The notes under the pieces are model-generated. The model did no database searches and was not told where the DNA came from. It saw only the letters and a program-made list of their open reading frames with translations. DNA of 64,000 nt from Opitutales bacterium (GTDB lineage: Bacteria; Verrucomicrobiota; Verrucomicrobiia; Opitutales; JABSRG01): positions 62,001-126,000 of the forward strand of contig JANQKZ010000019.1 of NCBI GenBank assembly GCA_028280845.1, read 5' to 3'. A program made the position numbers and the translations under genes. Shown here one piece after another: positions 62,942-64,000 of the stretch; position 1 is the stretch's first letter; the number at the start of each line of letters is the position of its first letter.

Positions 62942-64000
62942 ATGAAGGCGATTGTTTTGCTGGTCAGCGCTTGCCTGGCCACGGGTTGCACGACCCTCCA
63001 ACCGACGGAAAAGCAGGCATTGCCGGGAGGGATTCCGGAGGGCTGGGCATCGGAGGTAGTGACAACTGGGCTTCCCATCGCGTCAGGGTTCCTCGAATGG
63101 GCGGATGAGGAAACGCTGAATGAGCTGGTCCGCGAAGCGCTGGAGAACAATCCGGATCTTGGAGCAAGCGCCAAGCGCTTGGAGGCACAAGGATATTTGC
63201 TTGGCTTGACGCGCGCCCAGATGCTTCCACAAGCGCAGGCAAGCCTGAACTCCGGTCGCAACAACTTGGAAACAGGAGCGTACCAGCATCATCGCGGGAG
63301 TGCAGGGGTGAGTTGGGAGTTGGACCTTTGGGGCAAGTTGGCTGACGCGCATGTCGCTGCGCAGGAAGCGTTTATAGCGACAGAACAAGATTGGCAACAC
63401 TTACGTGACGCCTTGGCCGCCCGGGTGATTCAGACTTGGATCGAGCAGGTGGTCTTTCGTCGCGCGGTGACGATTGAAAGCGAACGGGTTGAGCTTTTGC
63501 AGAAGGTCGAGTTGCTTTTGACGGAGCGCTATCGCGATGGAACGGGAAATCTGGACGAGCTTTCCACGGCTCGTAGCCAAACAGAAATCGCAAAAGCAGA
63601 TTTGAGTCTGCAGCAGGCGGCGCTCAACGAATCCGTCCGCCGACTCGAGTTGCTGGTGGGGCGTTTTCCAGAGGGCAAATTGATGTCAGGCGCCGAACTT
63701 CCGCTTGTGCCGACAGCGGTTGCGAGCATTCCAGCGGATACTTTGGAGAACCGTCCGGATGTTCATGCGGCATTAGCACGGGTGGAATCTGCACGAGCAA
63801 CGATGCGATCGGCGAACAAGGAAGCGCTACCTTCGGTGAGGGTTTCCGGCGAGATATTTCACGAGAGTGCAATGCTGGGCGGTTTGGGTGGCGCGGGTAA
63901 TCAGTGGAGCGTCTTGGGATCGCTGTTTCAGCCCTTGTTTACCGGGGGAAGGATCCGAAGTGTAGCCAATGCTCGCGCATCCGAAGCGGATGCGGCCTTA
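62942..64000 (+). CDS. Outer-membrane efflux lipoprotein (NodT/OprM-like), cut by the right edge
   Basis: 353 residues are visible and the frame is open at base 64000. The N-terminus is a lipoprotein signal (VLLVSACLATGC, Cys at 17). The mature sequence has the outer-membrane efflux protein repeats: LNELVREALENNPDLGASAK, GVSWELDLWGKLADAHVAAQ, LTERYRDGTGNLDELSTARS and ENRPDVHAALARVESARATM, then GSLFQPLFTGGRIRSVANAR. This is the TolC/OprM-like factor of a tripartite RND efflux pump. The partner membrane-fusion and RND genes presumably follow beyond the window. Confidence 0.9.
   Translation, partial: MKAIVLLVSACLATGCTTLQPTEKQALPGGIPEGWASEVVTTGLPIASGFLEWADEETLNELVREALENNPDLGASAKRLEAQGYLLGLTRAQMLPQAQASLNSGRNNLETGAYQHHRGSAGVSWELDLWGKLADAHVAAQEAFIATEQDWQHLRDALAARVIQTWIEQVVFRRAVTIESERVELLQKVELLLTERYRDGTGNLDELSTARSQTEIAKADLSLQQAALNESVRRLELLVGRFPEGKLMSGAELPLVPTAVASIPADTLENRPDVHAALARVESARATMRSANKEALPSVRVSGEIFHESAMLGGLGGAGNQWSVLGSLFQPLFTGGRIRSVANARASEADAAL

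Overview
The window looks like a chromosomal segment from a polysaccharide-degrading Gram-negative bacterium, most likely a Verrucomicrobiota of the Opitutae type. The reasons are a large TonB-dependent receptor with the EIQELSPFEV-type mature N-terminus, many exported sulfatases and glycoside hydrolases, Gfo/Idh/MocA oxidoreductases paired with DUF1080 proteins, a planctomycete-type cytochrome c protein, DUF1593 and FG-GAP proteins, and abundant short intergenic repeats next to small GxxExxY and four-helix-bundle genes. The taxon is inferred from gene content only: there is no rRNA or other marker gene. I saw no tRNA, rRNA, CRISPR array or transposase.

Layout. 1-2.3 kb: a receiver-like/PAS protein cut by the left edge and two divergent S26-type (SipW-like) peptidase paralogs. 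2.6-10.2 kb: a CE1-like esterase, then a reverse-strand group (Gfo/Idh/MocA, DUF1080, a broken GxxExxY gene, Gfo/Idh/MocA), then a cytochrome c-like protein and an FG-GAP repeat protein. 10.7-16 kb: GH9 and GH28-type hydrolases and a bile-acid/sodium symporter-family transporter, separated by repeat-rich, decayed spacers. 16-31.7 kb: a PUL-like locus with a sulfatase, a LacI regulator, a TonB receptor, a second sulfatase, a LamG-containing GH2 beta-galactosidase, GH30, and a GH43-like/GH5-like fusion. Together these suggest uptake and depolymerisation of a sulfated galactose- or pentose-containing polysaccharide.

31.9-41.0 kb: a tightly coupled reverse-strand operon, read from high to low coordinates: SDR, SIS, ROK, SIS, FAD oxidoreductase, MetE-like protein, MBL-fold lactonase-like protein, phosphotriesterase-family protein, four-helix bundle protein, Gfo/Idh/MocA. 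Five of its junctions are 4-base ATGA overlaps. I read it as an uncharacterised oxidative sugar pathway (oxidation, lactone opening, phosphorylation, isomerisation) with an unexplained MetE-like thiol/methyl-transfer step. It is the best candidate here for an undescribed system.

41.2-50.4 kb: an HxlR-controlled set (SDR, DUF2141, ABM-like), a second GH30 enzyme, DUF2784, an SGNH-like protein, a GntR/LacI hybrid regulator, a sulfatase and an AraC regulator. 50.6-54.8 kb: a three-gene envelope export unit whose RND/MMPL transporter carries a C-terminal cyclic-nucleotide-binding domain. 54.9-61.9 kb: a GH106-like enzyme with DUF1080, divergent from DUF1593 and an ADP-ribosylglycohydrolase-fold lipoprotein. 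62.2-64 kb: a TetR regulator with a clear palindromic operator, upstream of an outer-membrane efflux factor cut by the right edge.

Two small non-autonomous elements with related terminal inverted repeats (17.6-17.9 kb intact, 12.46-12.85 kb degenerate) and several families of short repeats lie between genes. In some places they supply the ends of coding sequences.
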